From Metarhizobium sp039808465 (GTDB lineage: Bacteria > Pseudomonadota > Alphaproteobacteria > Rhizobiales > Rhizobiaceae): a stretch of 29,123 nucleotides of DNA. The notes under the pieces were generated by a model. It was not told the DNA's origin. It did not search any database and worked only from the letters and a program-made list of their open reading frames with translations. The translations under genes were made by a program, and so were the position numbers. Below are positions 1 to 8,211 of the stretch, piece by piece (the stretch's first letter is position 1; each line of letters opens with the position of its first letter). The stretch is from assembly GCA_039808465.1 (NCBI GenBank), contig JBDHTA010000035.1, positions 1 through 29,123 of the forward strand, written 5' to 3'.

Positions 1-546
1 GCGATGGGCCGCTTCACCTGGCTGCCGGAAAATCCGCCGGAAAGCCGTGAGGCGTTCCAGGGCTGGCTGGAAACGGCGGAGAAGAATCCGGACCCGATGT
101 TCTACGCGGTGATCGACAAGGCGAGCGGCAAGGTCGCGGGCCGCCAAACATTCATGCGCATGGACACCGCCAATGGTGTGGCGGAAATCGGAAACATCTA
201 TTGGGGGCCGCTGATCTCCCGCCGCCCGGCCGCCACGGAAGCGCTGTTCCTGTTTGCCGATCACATTTTCCGCGAACTCGGCTATCGCCGTTTCGAATGG
301 AAATGCAACAACGAGAACCTGCCGTCGAAGCGCGCGGCGGAACGCTTCGGCTTCACCTTCGAAGGCATTTTCCGCCAGCACCTGATCGTCAAGGGCCGCA
401 ATCGTGACACGGCCTGGTATTCGATGCTCGACAGCGAGTGGCCGGCATTGTCCGCGGCTTTCCAGGCCTGGCTCGATCCTTCGAATTTCGACGGGAACGG
501 CGAGCAGAAGCAGCGTCTGGAGGTATTCCGGCAGGGCAATCCCTGA
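1..546 (+). CDS. GNAT family N-acetyltransferase (5' end outside window)
   Basis: Acetyl-CoA-dependent N-acetyltransferase of the RimJ/RimL-like GNAT group. The visible part covers the core fold: the strand around GKVAGRQTFMRMD, the acetyl-CoA loop region RRPAATEALFLFADHIF, the RRFEWKCNNENLPSKRAAERFGF segment typical of this subgroup (N and R residues of GNAT motif A/B), and a C-terminal KGRNRDTAWYSMLDSEW stretch. Relatives are usually about 220-240 residues, whereas only about 180 codons are seen. The reading frame is open at base 1, so the ATG at 4 is probably internal and roughly 40-50 N-terminal residues lie upstream. The substrate cannot be told; relatives are annotated as ribosomal-protein or small-molecule acetyltransferases. 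The stop is TGA at 544-546. Confidence 0.85.
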   Translation, partial: AMGRFTWLPENPPESREAFQGWLETAEKNPDPMFYAVIDKASGKVAGRQTFMRMDTANGVAEIGNIYWGPLISRRPAATEALFLFADHIFRELGYRRFEWKCNNENLPSKRAAERFGFTFEGIFRQHLIVKGRNRDTAWYSMLDSEWPALSAAFQAWLDPSNFDGNGEQKQRLEVFRQGNP

Positions 547-621
547 GGCCCCTCCCCTCCCCCGTTCAACGGCAAAACTGCGGAATTGACGGGCCGTCTC
601 CGGCGGCCTTACAACAATCGG

Positions 622-674
622 GTAACGGTTATTGATATCCGAATGATGATATATCGTTACGGTGAGCGGGGAGA
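622..674 (+). promoter_or_regulatory. AT-rich candidate promoter/operator and RBS for the SDR gene
   Basis: The 134-base gap before the SDR gene contains a locally AT-rich stretch. It holds a perfect 6-base inverted repeat (GTAACG at 622-627, CGTTAC at 655-660) with nested GATAT/ATATC half-sites between the arms. A purine-rich Shine-Dalgarno (GCGGGGAG, 666-673) precedes the GTG start at 681. The arrangement would suit a repressor-controlled promoter, but no convincing -35/-10 pair was found, so the operator role is inference. Confidence 0.3.
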
Positions 675-680
675 TGGGCT

Positions 681-1430
681 GTGAAGATCGACAAGACGGA
701 ATTCAACGATCGGGTGGTATTCGTGACGGGAGCCGCGAACGGGATCGGCGCGGCGATGGCCGAGGCCTTCGCCGAACGCGGCGCAACCGTGATCCTGACC
801 GACCGTAGCGACAGCGTGCATGCGCCGGCGGAAAAGCTTGGCGGCCAGCATCGGGCCTATGTGCTCGATGTTTGTGACGAAGCGGCGATCGACAGGGTTG
901 TCGGCGCGGTGGAATCCGATTGCGGCCGGATCGATGTTCTCGTGAACAATGCCGGGATCGGGGTTCTCGGCCCGGCCGAAAGCCTCGCCACCGATATCTG
1001 GGACCGGCATATGGATGTCAATCTCAAGGGCGCGTTTCTGGTGGCGCGCCGGATTGCCGGGGGCATGCTGCAACGGGGTTACGGACGGGTGATCAACATT
1101 GCCTCGCAGGCGGCGGTAATCGGCATCGAAGGCCATGTCGCCTATAGCGCCAGCAAAGCCGGGCTTCTCGGCATGACCAATTGCATGGCGCTGGAATGGG
1201 CGCCGCGTGGCGTGACCGTCAACGCGATTTCGCCAACCGTGGTGGAAACGGAGCTGGCGCTTGTCGGCTGGGCGGGTGAAAAGGGTGAGCGCGCCCGCGC
1301 CGCCATTCCGACGCGCCGTTTCTGCCAGCCATGGGAAGTGGCGGCGGCCGCCTGCTTCCTGGCGGGAGAAGGAGCGGCGATGATCAATGGCGCAAACCTG
1401 CTGGTGGATGGCGGCTACACCATTACCTGA
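681..1430 (+). CDS. SDR family NAD(P)-dependent oxidoreductase
   Basis: Classical short-chain dehydrogenase/reductase of 249 residues, the normal length for the family. The cofactor loop TGAANGIG is at residues 16-23. An Asp at residue 41, at the end of strand beta-2 (ILTDRS), favours NAD(H) over NADP(H). The NNAG motif is at 89-92 and the catalytic Ser142, Tyr155 and Lys159 lie in the YSASK block. The C-terminus (INGANLLVDGGYT) is typical of sugar/polyol dehydrogenases and 3-oxoacyl-ACP reductase-like enzymes, so a polyol or sugar-alcohol dehydrogenase is plausible but unproven. The start is GTG at 681, chosen for the GCGGGGAG Shine-Dalgarno 7-8 bases upstream and for family alignment. The gene appears monocistronic, although the following nucleotidyltransferase remnant begins only about 40 bases later. 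Confidence 0.9.
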   Translation: MKIDKTEFNDRVVFVTGAANGIGAAMAEAFAERGATVILTDRSDSVHAPAEKLGGQHRAYVLDVCDEAAIDRVVGAVESDCGRIDVLVNNAGIGVLGPAESLATDIWDRHMDVNLKGAFLVARRIAGGMLQRGYGRVINIASQAAVIGIEGHVAYSASKAGLLGMTNCMALEWAPRGVTVNAISPTVVETELALVGWAGEKGERARAAIPTRRFCQPWEVAAAACFLAGEGAAMINGANLLVDGGYTIT

Positions 1431-1471
1431 CCAAGCCCGTTGACGGGGAGTAAGGCGACGCGGAGAACGGC

Positions 1472-2046
1472 ATGGTTGGCAATGACGCGGAGCGGTCCTT
1501 CGCAATTATCCGCCAGAGCCTGCTTTTGCGCGATATCATCGAAAGATGGGACGATGTCGGTCTGCCGGATGGATGGCGGCAGGCGCGTTGGCGCAAACCG
1601 TATGGAACGATCGCTTCGCCTTCCCTCCCTTTTACGGAATAAACGATATCGACATCGTCTATTTCGATGACAGTGATTTGTCCGCGGAAGCCGAAGCGGC
1701 ACATTCGCGGCGAATCCGCAAGCTGTGCACTGAACTGCCCGTCTGGATCGATGTGAAAAATCAGGCGCGGGTGTATCTGTGGTACACGGAAAAATTTGGA
1801 TATGCTGTCCGGCCCTATGTCTCGGCAGGGGATGCCATCGCCACCTTTCCGGCGACCGCGACGGCGGTTGGCCTTCAACCTCACGGAAAGCAACTGGCGC
1901 TGTGCGCGCCATTCGGGCTGGACGATCTTCTCGGCGGTATCGTGCGGGCCAACAAGGCGCGGATCGTCAGGCAGATCTATGAAACGAAACTCATGCGCTG
2001 GCGAAAACTCTGGCCGGACCTGACGTTTATCGATTGGGACACATGA
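1472..2046 (+). pseudogene. Nucleotidyltransferase family protein (NTP_transf_6/DUF925), frameshifted
   Basis: Two frames together encode one member of the nucleotidyltransferase family once called DUF925. The first frame starts at ATG 1472 (GGAG Shine-Dalgarno at about 1462) and gives an N-terminal helix ending VGLPDGW, then goes out of frame and stops at TAA 1640-1642. The second frame supplies the rest from about 1573: MAAGALAQTVWN, the GINDIDIVYFDD nucleotidyltransferase motif with paired Asp residues, WIDVKNQARVYLW, YVSAGDAIATFPATATAVG and APFGLDDLLGGIVR. The join falls in a short tandem repeat of GATG (1568-1575). One extra unit would restore an open frame reading through LPDGWMAAGA, which fits the family. 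A +1 base change would also restore the frame but leave one residue fewer. A shorter product from an internal ATG (1546 or 1573) would lack the N-terminal helix. It may be a true pseudogene, a slippage-switchable gene or a sequence error. Confidence 0.7.
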
Positions 2047-2048
2047 AA

Positions 2049-2111
2049 ATGCCGCCGCTTCCGGCAGGAAGCGGCGGCATCGCGGATGCCAAACCCTGTC
2101 ACCTGACAGGG
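2049..2111 (-). terminator. Double hairpin terminator at the 3' end of mmsA (convergent region)
   Basis: Two perfect inverted repeats fill the gap between the converging genes. The first met by mmsA transcription is CCCTGTCA/TGACAGGG (2094-2101 with 2104-2111). The second has 14-base arms, ATGCCGCCGCTTCC at 2049-2062 and its complement at 2067-2080, around a GGCA loop. On the minus strand the second stem runs straight into TTTT, as expected of a Rho-independent terminator. On the plus strand the first-named repeat is followed by ATTTT and may also end the upstream gene, giving a bidirectional terminator. Confidence 0.7.
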
Positions 2112-2118
2112 ATTTTCA

Positions 2119-3615
2119 TCACTTCATCGTCGGGATGACGAATTCCGCGCCATCCTTGACGCCCGAGGGCCAGCGCGAGGTGACCGTCTTGGTGCGGGTG
2201 TAGAAGCGGAAGGAATCCGGCCCGTGCTGGTTCAGGTCGCCGAAGCCCGAAGCCTTCCAGCCGCCGAAGGTGTAATAGGCGATCGGAACCGGGATCGGTA
2301 CGTTGACGCCGACCATGCCGACTTCGACGCGGGAAGCGAAATCGCGGGCGGCATCGCCGTCGCGGGTGAAGATGGCGACGCCATTGCCATATTCATGTTC
2401 GTTCGGCAGGCGCAGCGCGTCTTCGTAAGTGTCGGCGCGCACAACCGAAAGCACCGGGCCGAAAATCTCTTCCTTGTAGATGCGCATTTCCGGCGTCACA
2501 TGGTCGAACAGGCAGCCGCCCATATAGAAGCCGTTTTCGTAGCCCTGCATCTTGAAGTTACGGCCATCGACGACCAGCTTCGCGCCTTCCTGCACGCCGA
2601 GATCGACATAGCCCTTGATGCGCTCCAGCGCCTGCTTGGTCACGACGGGGCCGAAATCGGCGCCCGGATCCGTGGACGGACCGACCTTGAGGCTTTCGAC
2701 GCGGGGAACGAGTTTGCTCATCAGCCGCTCGGCAGTCTCCTGCCCTACCGGAATGGCGACCGAGATCGCCATGCAGCGCTCGCCCGCCGAGCCGTAACCG
2801 GCGCCGATCAGCGCGTCGACGGTCTGGTCCAGGTCGGCGTCGGGCATGATGATCATGTGGTTCTTGGCGCCGCCGAAGCAATGGGCGCGCTTGCCGTTGG
2901 CGGCGGCGCGGCCATAGATATATTGCGCGATCGGCGTCGAGCCGACAAAGCCGACCGCCTTGACGTCGCGATCATCGAGCAGCGCATCGACGGCATCCTT
3001 GTCGCCATTGACGACGTTGAAGATACCGGCGGGCAGCCCGGCTTCCATGAAGAGTTCGGCAAGGCGCATCGGCACGCCGGGATCGCGCTCGGAAGGCTTC
3101 AGGATGAAGGCGTTACCGGAAACGATGGCCGGGCCTGCCTTCCACAGCGGAATCATCGCCGGGAAGTTGAACGGCGTAATGCCCGCGACGACGCCGAGCG
3201 GCTGGCGCATGGAATAGGTGTCGATGCCGGTTCCGGCGTTATCGGTGAACTCGCCCTTCAGCATATGGGCGGCGCCGAGGCAGACTTCGATGACTTCGAG
3301 GCCGCGCTGGATATCGCCCCTGGCATCGAGAATGGTCTTGCCATGCTCGCGGGCCAGCAGCTCGGACAGCGAATCATATTCGGCTTCGACCAGTTCAAGG
3401 AATTTGCGCATGACGCGGATGCGGCGCTGCGGGTTCGTCGCGCCCCAGGCGGGCTGGGCGGCCTTGGCGTTTTCCACCGCCGCGCGCACTTCGGCGGGCG
3501 TTGCCAGCGCCACCCGGCCCTGCACCGTGCCGTCCATCGGCTGGTAGATATCGGCGGTGCGGCCGCTGGTTCCGGCGACATGCTTGCCACCAATGAAATG
3601 TCCGACTTCGCGCAT
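2119..3615 (-). CDS. mmsA: CoA-acylating methylmalonate-semialdehyde dehydrogenase
   Basis: Converts (methyl)malonate semialdehyde plus CoA and NAD+ to propionyl-CoA or acetyl-CoA with CO2 release, in valine (and inositol or beta-alanine) catabolism in the cytoplasm. The 498-residue length is standard for MmsA/IolA. Diagnostic blocks are GVVAGITPFNFPAMIPLW, the FILKPSERDPG cofactor region, GFVGSTPIAQYIYGRAA, FGGAKNHMIIMPDADLDQ (the KNH variant that sets this group apart from ordinary aldehyde dehydrogenases), and GERCMAIS with the catalytic Cys281. The C-terminal FGGWKASGFGDLNQHG block is also typical. The ATG at 3615 follows a GGGAGG Shine-Dalgarno. The gene is divergent from a LysR-type gene, a frequent regulator-target layout. 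It is followed by a double hairpin terminator. Confidence 0.96.
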   Translation of the reverse strand: MREVGHFIGGKHVAGTSGRTADIYQPMDGTVQGRVALATPAEVRAAVENAKAAQPAWGATNPQRRIRVMRKFLELVEAEYDSLSELLAREHGKTILDARGDIQRGLEVIEVCLGAAHMLKGEFTDNAGTGIDTYSMRQPLGVVAGITPFNFPAMIPLWKAGPAIVSGNAFILKPSERDPGVPMRLAELFMEAGLPAGIFNVVNGDKDAVDALLDDRDVKAVGFVGSTPIAQYIYGRAAANGKRAHCFGGAKNHMIIMPDADLDQTVDALIGAGYGSAGERCMAISVAIPVGQETAERLMSKLVPRVESLKVGPSTDPGADFGPVVTKQALERIKGYVDLGVQEGAKLVVDGRNFKMQGYENGFYMGGCLFDHVTPEMRIYKEEIFGPVLSVVRADTYEDALRLPNEHEYGNGVAIFTRDGDAARDFASRVEVGMVGVNVPIPVPIAYYTFGGWKASGFGDLNQHGPDSFRFYTRTKTVTSRWPSGVKDGAEFVIPTMK

Positions 3616-3676
3616 GGCGTTAGCCTCCCTTTTTCCCGGTTTTCCGTTGAGGATGGTGGATCATGACTTTAAAAAA

Positions 3677-3693
3677 TTGTCATTGCAAGACAA
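3677..3693. promoter_or_regulatory. Candidate LysR-type operator between mmsA and lysR
   Basis: The 138-base divergent gap has an AT-rich centre containing a short inverted repeat, TTGTC at 3677-3681 and GACAA at 3689-3693 with a 7-base spacer. This is the size and symmetry of a LysR-family recognition site placed between two divergent starts. Binding and promoter assignment are inference. Confidence 0.35.
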
Positions 3694-3753
3694 GGATTAG
3701 CGCATCCGTTGTGCATGAATTATAGTCCAAGTTCGCGGATATGGAGAGAGCCG

Positions 3754-4635
3754 ATGAATTGGGACGATGTGCGGATCTTTCTTGCGGTGGCCCGGGCCGG
3801 GCAGATTCTGGCGGCGGCGCGGCGGCTGGGGCTGAACCATGCGACGGTGGCCCGCCGGGTGACGGCGCTGGAGGCGGCGTTGAAGACGCGGCTGCTGACC
3901 CGGCGCACCAATGGCTGCGACCTGACGCCTGCGGGGGAGGAGTTTCTGCTTTCGGCCGAGCGGATGGAAACGGAGATGCTGTCGGCGCGCTCCCTGCTGG
4001 GCGAAGAGGATGTCGCGGTGGCCGGGTCGGTGCGCATCGGCGCGCCGGACGGGTTCGGCGTCACCTTTCTCGCGCCGCGCCTCGGCGACCTGACGGCCCG
4101 TCATCCCGATCTCAAAATCCAGCTCGTGCCGGTGCCCCGCGCCTTCTCGCTGTCGCGCCGCGAAGCGGATATCGCCATCACCGTCGACCGGCCGGATCAA
4201 GGCCGCTCGGTGGCGCGCAAACTGGTGGATTATTCGCTCGGCCTGTATGCCAGCCGCGGCTATCTCAGCCGCCATACCGCGCCGGCCGGGATGGACGATC
4301 TGCCGTCGCATCGTCTGGTGGGCTATGTGGAGGATCTGGTCAGCAGCCCGTCGCTGAATTATGCGGCCGATATCTGCCGCGACTGGAAACCGGCTTTCGA
4401 GGTTTCGAGCGCCTTGGGACAGGTGGAGGCGGTGCGGGCAGGGGCGGGCATCGGCATCCTGCATGCCTTTATCGCGCATTCCTATCCCGACCTCGTGCCG
4501 GTGTTGCCGGACAAGGTGATCCGCCGCGCCTATTGGCTGTCCTATCACGAATCGGTGCGGTCTCTCCGGCGAATCCAGGTGGTGACCGCCTTCATCTCCG
4601 ACGCGGTGGCGGCGGAGGCGGCGCGATTTTCCTGA
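3754..4635 (+). CDS. LysR family transcriptional regulator
   Basis: DNA-binding regulator of 293 residues. The N-terminal winged helix-turn-helix covers residues 1-60 (WDDVRIFLAVARAGQILAAA, then LGLNHATVARRVTALE and LLTRRTNGCDLTPAGEEFL). A periplasmic-binding-protein-like effector domain follows (VRIGAPDGFGVTFLAPRLGDL, then the RREADIAITVDRP block). The ATG at 3754 was chosen because the HTH begins there and a GGAGAG Shine-Dalgarno sits about 8 bases upstream; an ATG 45 bases earlier would add an unrelated tail. The position divergent from mmsA suggests that it controls mmsA and itself. The effector ligand is unknown. A GC-rich hairpin with a T-run follows the stop. Confidence 0.92.
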   Translation: MNWDDVRIFLAVARAGQILAAARRLGLNHATVARRVTALEAALKTRLLTRRTNGCDLTPAGEEFLLSAERMETEMLSARSLLGEEDVAVAGSVRIGAPDGFGVTFLAPRLGDLTARHPDLKIQLVPVPRAFSLSRREADIAITVDRPDQGRSVARKLVDYSLGLYASRGYLSRHTAPAGMDDLPSHRLVGYVEDLVSSPSLNYAADICRDWKPAFEVSSALGQVEAVRAGAGIGILHAFIAHSYPDLVPVLPDKVIRRAYWLSYHESVRSLRRIQVVTAFISDAVAAEAARFS

Positions 4636-4637
4636 CA

Positions 4638-4667
4638 GCAAAACCTTGTCAGTTGACAGGGTTTTGC
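4638..4667 (+). terminator. Rho-independent terminator after the LysR gene
   Basis: Inverted repeat GCAAAACCTTGTCA (4638-4651) / TGACAGGGTTTTGC (4654-4667) begins three bases after the LysR stop codon. All 14 base pairs form with a single G-U wobble. The A-rich 5' arm and T-rich 3' arm make it able to act in both directions. Its core closely resembles the CCCTGTCA/TGACAGGG repeat after mmsA. Confidence 0.75.
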
Positions 4668-4863
4668 GGGGAGGGCCTGAGAAAACTTTCTCCCCGAAAG
4701 CCGGAAAGGCTTAGCCGAGTTTTAACGAGTTCCCTGTAATTCTACGGTATTCGGGCGTGAATGCCGTGACGCCGCCATGAAGGCGGAATCTTTCCTGACA
4801 TGCTGTGCCGGTGTCGACGCTACCTGTTGTGTGCGGCGCTGGAATTGGAATACGGGGGTTTCC

Positions 4864-6972
4864 TTGAGCACACGTTTCAATCTCATGACCAAGATCCTGC
4901 TGGCGGCAACGCTGGCCGTCATCGCGGCGTTCTGCGGATTTTCGGTCTATATCGACAGCCTTCAACGCAAGGCGGTCTTTCGCGGCGTCGCCGCCGAAAT
5001 CGAGACATCCGGCGAGCTGGCCGCAACCGGCATCGCCAACTGGCTGAATGCCCGCGTCATGCTCACGGAATTTGCCGGTGTCCTCGCGGGCCGCGCCGCC
5101 AATGCCGATGAAATGCTCGCCGGTTTCGACAATCCGCTGCTTTCGCGTGAATTCGCGCTGGTTTACTTCGGCGGCGAGGCGGATGGCAGCATGACCCGCA
5201 TTCCGAGCGCGAAAATGCCCGAGGGTTACGACCCGCGCAAGCGCGGCTGGTACAAGAGCACGGTGAAGCAGGATGCCTCCCTGCTGACGGATCCTTACGT
5301 GGATTCCGCAACGCAGAAACTGGTCATCAGCGCTACGGCCCCGGTCAAGCGCGATGGCAAGCTGATCGGCGTCGCAGGCACCGACTTTCCGCTCAATGCC
5401 CTGCTCGGCATGATCGGCAATGTCAATCTGGGCGGCATGGGCTCGGCCTTCCTCGTCAACAAGTCGGGCACGGTTCTCGTGCATCCGAATGGCGATCTGG
5501 TCGCAAAGCCGCTCACCGACGTCTTCCCGGTGCAGACCCCGGCAATCGACGGCACGGGCCTGATGGAAACCGAACTCGACGGCAAGAGCGTTCTCGTCAG
5601 CTTCATGCCGATCAAGGGCATTTCGGTGCTCGATCCCTGGTATCTCTGCCTGATCGTCGACCGTGACACCGCCTATGCCGGGATCACCGATTTCCGGATC
5701 GCCGCCTCTATCGGCACGGCGGTCGGCGTTCTCGCCATGATCGGCGTGCTGGCCCTGCTCCTGTCGTCGCTGGTCATCAAGCCGGTGGTGCGGATGACGG
5801 GCATGATGAGCAAGCTGGCGCGCGGCGATGTTTCCGAGGATATTCCGGATGCGGATCGCGCCGATGAAATCGGCCAGATGGCCGCGGCGGTTTCCGTGTT
5901 CCGCGAAAACATCATCGAGCGCGGCCGCCTCAGCCGTCAGGCCGAGGAAAACCAGGCCCTGACGGAGCAGGAGCGCCGGGAGCGCGATGCGATCAAGGCT
6001 CAGGAAGCCGAAACCATCGCCTTTGCAGTGCACAGCGTTGCCGATGCACTTGGCCGCCTCGCCAATGGCGATCTGGTGACACGCATCGAAACGCCGTTCG
6101 CGGGCGATCTCGACCGGCTGCGCATCGATTTCAACAACTCGGTTGCCACGCTGCACCGCGCCATGGCGACGGTTGGCCAGAAGGCGATGGCCATCGATGG
6201 CGGCGCCAACGAAATCCGCTCCTCCGCCGATCAATTGGCGCGGCGTACCGAGCAGCAGGCGGCTTCCGTCGAGGAAACCGCGGCGGCGCTGGAGGAAATC
6301 ACCACCACCGTCAAGGATTCCGCGCGCCGCGCGGAAGATGCGGGCCGTCTCGTTACCCGCACCCGTACCGGCGCGGAACGCTCCGGCGAAATCGTGGTGC
6401 GCGCCGTGAACGCGATGCAGGGCATCGAGAAGTCCTCGGACGAGATCGCCAATATCATCGGCGTCATCGACGATATCGCCTTCCAGACCAACCTGCTGGC
6501 GTTGAATGCGGGCGTGGAAGCGGCCCGCGCCGGTGAGGCGGGCAAGGGCTTCGCCGTAGTTGCGCAGGAGGTGCGCGAGCTGGCCCAGCGTTCGGCCAAG
6601 GCCGCCAAGGAGATCAAGGATCTGATCACCACATCCGGCGATCAGGTGCGCGCCGGTGTCGATCTCGTCAACCAGACGGGGCAGGCGCTGGAAACCATCG
6701 TGCGCGAGGTGCAGGAAATCAACACCCATGTCGACGCCATCGTGACGGCAACCCGTGAACAGGCGACCGGCTTGCACGAGATCAACACGGCGGTCAACAC
6801 CATGGATCAGGGCACCCAGCAGAATGCCGCCATGGTCGAGGAACAGACGGCGGCCAGCCATGGCCTTGCCACCGAGGCGGCGGCTCTGTCCGAGCTGCTC
6901 GCCCAGTTCCGTCTCGACAAGGGCACGTCGGCTCATGCATCGGGCCGTGGCGGAATGGCCTACGCGGCCTGA
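4864..6972 (+). CDS. Methyl-accepting chemotaxis protein with dCache sensor domain
   Basis: Transmembrane chemoreceptor that signals through CheA/CheW. In order it has TM1 (about residues 8-30), a periplasmic dCache_1 domain (about 31-278), TM2 (about 279-305), HAMP (about 306-355), a second HAMP-like segment (ADALGRLANGDLVTRI), and the cytoplasmic signalling domain with the hairpin tip AFQTNLLALNAGVEAARAGE (about residues 540-560). No CheR-binding pentapeptide is seen at the C-terminus. The sensor has the residues of the amino-acid-binding dCache_1AA motif: Y122, R127, W129, Y130, Y145 and D174 in this numbering. The TTG at 4864 was chosen because TM1 follows within ten residues, with a GGGGG stretch upstream. 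An in-frame ATG at 4777 would add 29 Cys-rich hydrophilic residues, and ATG 4888 is also possible. The ligand is probably an amino acid. Confidence 0.93.
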   Translation: MSTRFNLMTKILLAATLAVIAAFCGFSVYIDSLQRKAVFRGVAAEIETSGELAATGIANWLNARVMLTEFAGVLAGRAANADEMLAGFDNPLLSREFALVYFGGEADGSMTRIPSAKMPEGYDPRKRGWYKSTVKQDASLLTDPYVDSATQKLVISATAPVKRDGKLIGVAGTDFPLNALLGMIGNVNLGGMGSAFLVNKSGTVLVHPNGDLVAKPLTDVFPVQTPAIDGTGLMETELDGKSVLVSFMPIKGISVLDPWYLCLIVDRDTAYAGITDFRIAASIGTAVGVLAMIGVLALLLSSLVIKPVVRMTGMMSKLARGDVSEDIPDADRADEIGQMAAAVSVFRENIIERGRLSRQAEENQALTEQERRERDAIKAQEAETIAFAVHSVADALGRLANGDLVTRIETPFAGDLDRLRIDFNNSVATLHRAMATVGQKAMAIDGGANEIRSSADQLARRTEQQAASVEETAAALEEITTTVKDSARRAEDAGRLVTRTRTGAERSGEIVVRAVNAMQGIEKSSDEIANIIGVIDDIAFQTNLLALNAGVEAARAGEAGKGFAVVAQEVRELAQRSAKAAKEIKDLITTSGDQVRAGVDLVNQTGQALETIVREVQEINTHVDAIVTATREQATGLHEINTAVNTMDQGTQQNAAMVEEQTAASHGLATEAAALSELLAQFRLDKGTSAHASGRGGMAYAA

Positions 6973-7053
6973 CGGAACCATATGCCCTGAACCGGCCTTC
7001 CGCGCCTTGGCGCGGGGGGCTCCCCCTTGGAAGAGGGGAGGGACGCAAACAAA

Positions 7054-7080
7054 AACGCCGGGGTGGTAAGCCCCGGCGTT
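7054..7080 (-). terminator. Terminator of the branched-chain amino acid binding protein gene
   Basis: Ten-base perfect stem (AACGCCGGGG at 7054-7063, CCCCGGCGTT at 7071-7080) with a 7-base loop. Read on the minus strand, the stem is followed by a run of five T, and it lies 24 bases past the stop of the binding-protein gene. The region between it and the chemoreceptor stop (6973-7053) holds a further GC hairpin (CCGCGCC/GGCGCGG, 7000-7015) that may end the chemoreceptor transcript. Confidence 0.85.
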
Positions 7081-7104
7081 CACATTTATAAGGTAAGCGC
7101 TTGC

Positions 7105-8211
7105 TTACTCGGCGGAAACGATCTTGCCGTCTTGCCACTTGAACAGCGAGAAGCTCTGCGAAGTCAGGTCGCCCGCTTCGCCGTAGGTCAGCTTGCCGAT
7201 GGCGGTCGGGATTGCGTCGCCCGACTTGATGGCGGTGGCGACGGCGGCCGAATCCGCGGCGCTGCCTGCCTTCTCGATCCCGGCCTTCAGCACTTCGACG
7301 GCGGCATAGGCGTTCAGCGTGAAGGCTTCCGGCGGAATGCCCTTTTCGCCGAGAACCTTGACGGCGGTCTGCGAATCCGCGCTCTTCAGCGCGTCGGAGG
7401 CGTTGGTGAACAGCGTGCCCGCAGCGCCTTCATGGCCGATGGCCCAGTATTCGGTGTTGGAAAGGCCTTCACCGCCGATGATGGTGGCGTTGAGCGCGAC
7501 GTCCTTCATCTGGCGGGCGATCAGGCCGCCTTCCGGATGATAGCCGCCGAAATAGATGACCTCGACGCCTTCCGACTTCATGCGGGTGACGAGGGCGCTG
7601 AAATCCTTCTCGCCCGCATTGACGGTGTCGTAGATGGTTTCGGTAACGCCACCGGCGTTCAGCGCGGCCTTGAAGGCATCGGCCAGACCCTTGCCGTAGG
7701 TGCCCTTGTCGTGAATGATCGCGACTTTCTTGTCCTTCAGGTTGGCGAGGACATATTTCGCGGCGACTTCCGCCTGCTGGTCGTCACGGCCGCAGGTGCG
7801 CAGGATGTTGGTCAGGCCGCGCGCCGTCAGGTCCGGAGCGGTTGCCGTCGGGGTAACCATGAGGACGCCGTTTTCGGCGAAGACGTCGGAAGCGGCGATG
7901 GCGACGCCGGAGGTGACCGGGCCGACCGCGAAATGCACGCCTTCACCGACGAGCTGGTTGGCGGCGGAAACGCCCTGCTTGGGGTCGCCCGCGTCGTCGG
8001 CGAGCTTCAGCACGACCTGTTCGCCGAGAATGCCGCCATTCCGGTTGATTTCAGCGACGGCTGCCTCGGCGCCGTTCTTTACCTGATCGCCATAGGCGGC
8101 AACCGGGCCGGTCAGGGGTGCGATAAGGCCGATCACGATATCCGCATACGCCAATGGCGCAAAGGCGAGCGTGGCGGCAAAGGCTGCACTGGCGAAAAGC
8201 GTCTTCTTCAT
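7105..8211 (-). CDS. Branched-chain amino acid-type ABC transporter substrate-binding protein
   Basis: Periplasmic binding protein of the LivJ/BraC family, 368 residues. The signal peptide is MKKTLFASAAFAATLAFA followed by PLAYA, with cleavage after AYA near residue 23. The mature part shows the family blocks DIVIGLIAPLTGPVAAYGDQ, GAEAAVAEINRNGGILG, LKLADDAGDPKQGVSAANQLV, a VGPVTSGVAIAASDVF pocket segment, KKVAIIHDKGTYGKGLADAF and GVEVIYFGGYHPEGGLI. The ATG at 8211 was chosen because it begins the signal peptide and has an AGGAGA Shine-Dalgarno; a longer frame upstream encodes no recognisable protein. Permease and ATPase genes are not adjacent, so this is an orphan gene whose transporter is encoded elsewhere, as is common for such proteins. 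It converges on the chemoreceptor gene. Confidence 0.95.
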   Translation of the reverse strand: MKKTLFASAAFAATLAFAPLAYADIVIGLIAPLTGPVAAYGDQVKNGAEAAVAEINRNGGILGEQVVLKLADDAGDPKQGVSAANQLVGEGVHFAVGPVTSGVAIAASDVFAENGVLMVTPTATAPDLTARGLTNILRTCGRDDQQAEVAAKYVLANLKDKKVAIIHDKGTYGKGLADAFKAALNAGGVTETIYDTVNAGEKDFSALVTRMKSEGVEVIYFGGYHPEGGLIARQMKDVALNATIIGGEGLSNTEYWAIGHEGAAGTLFTNASDALKSADSQTAVKVLGEKGIPPEAFTLNAYAAVEVLKAGIEKAGSAADSAAVATAIKSGDAIPTAIGKLTYGEAGDLTSQSFSLFKWQDGKIVSAE

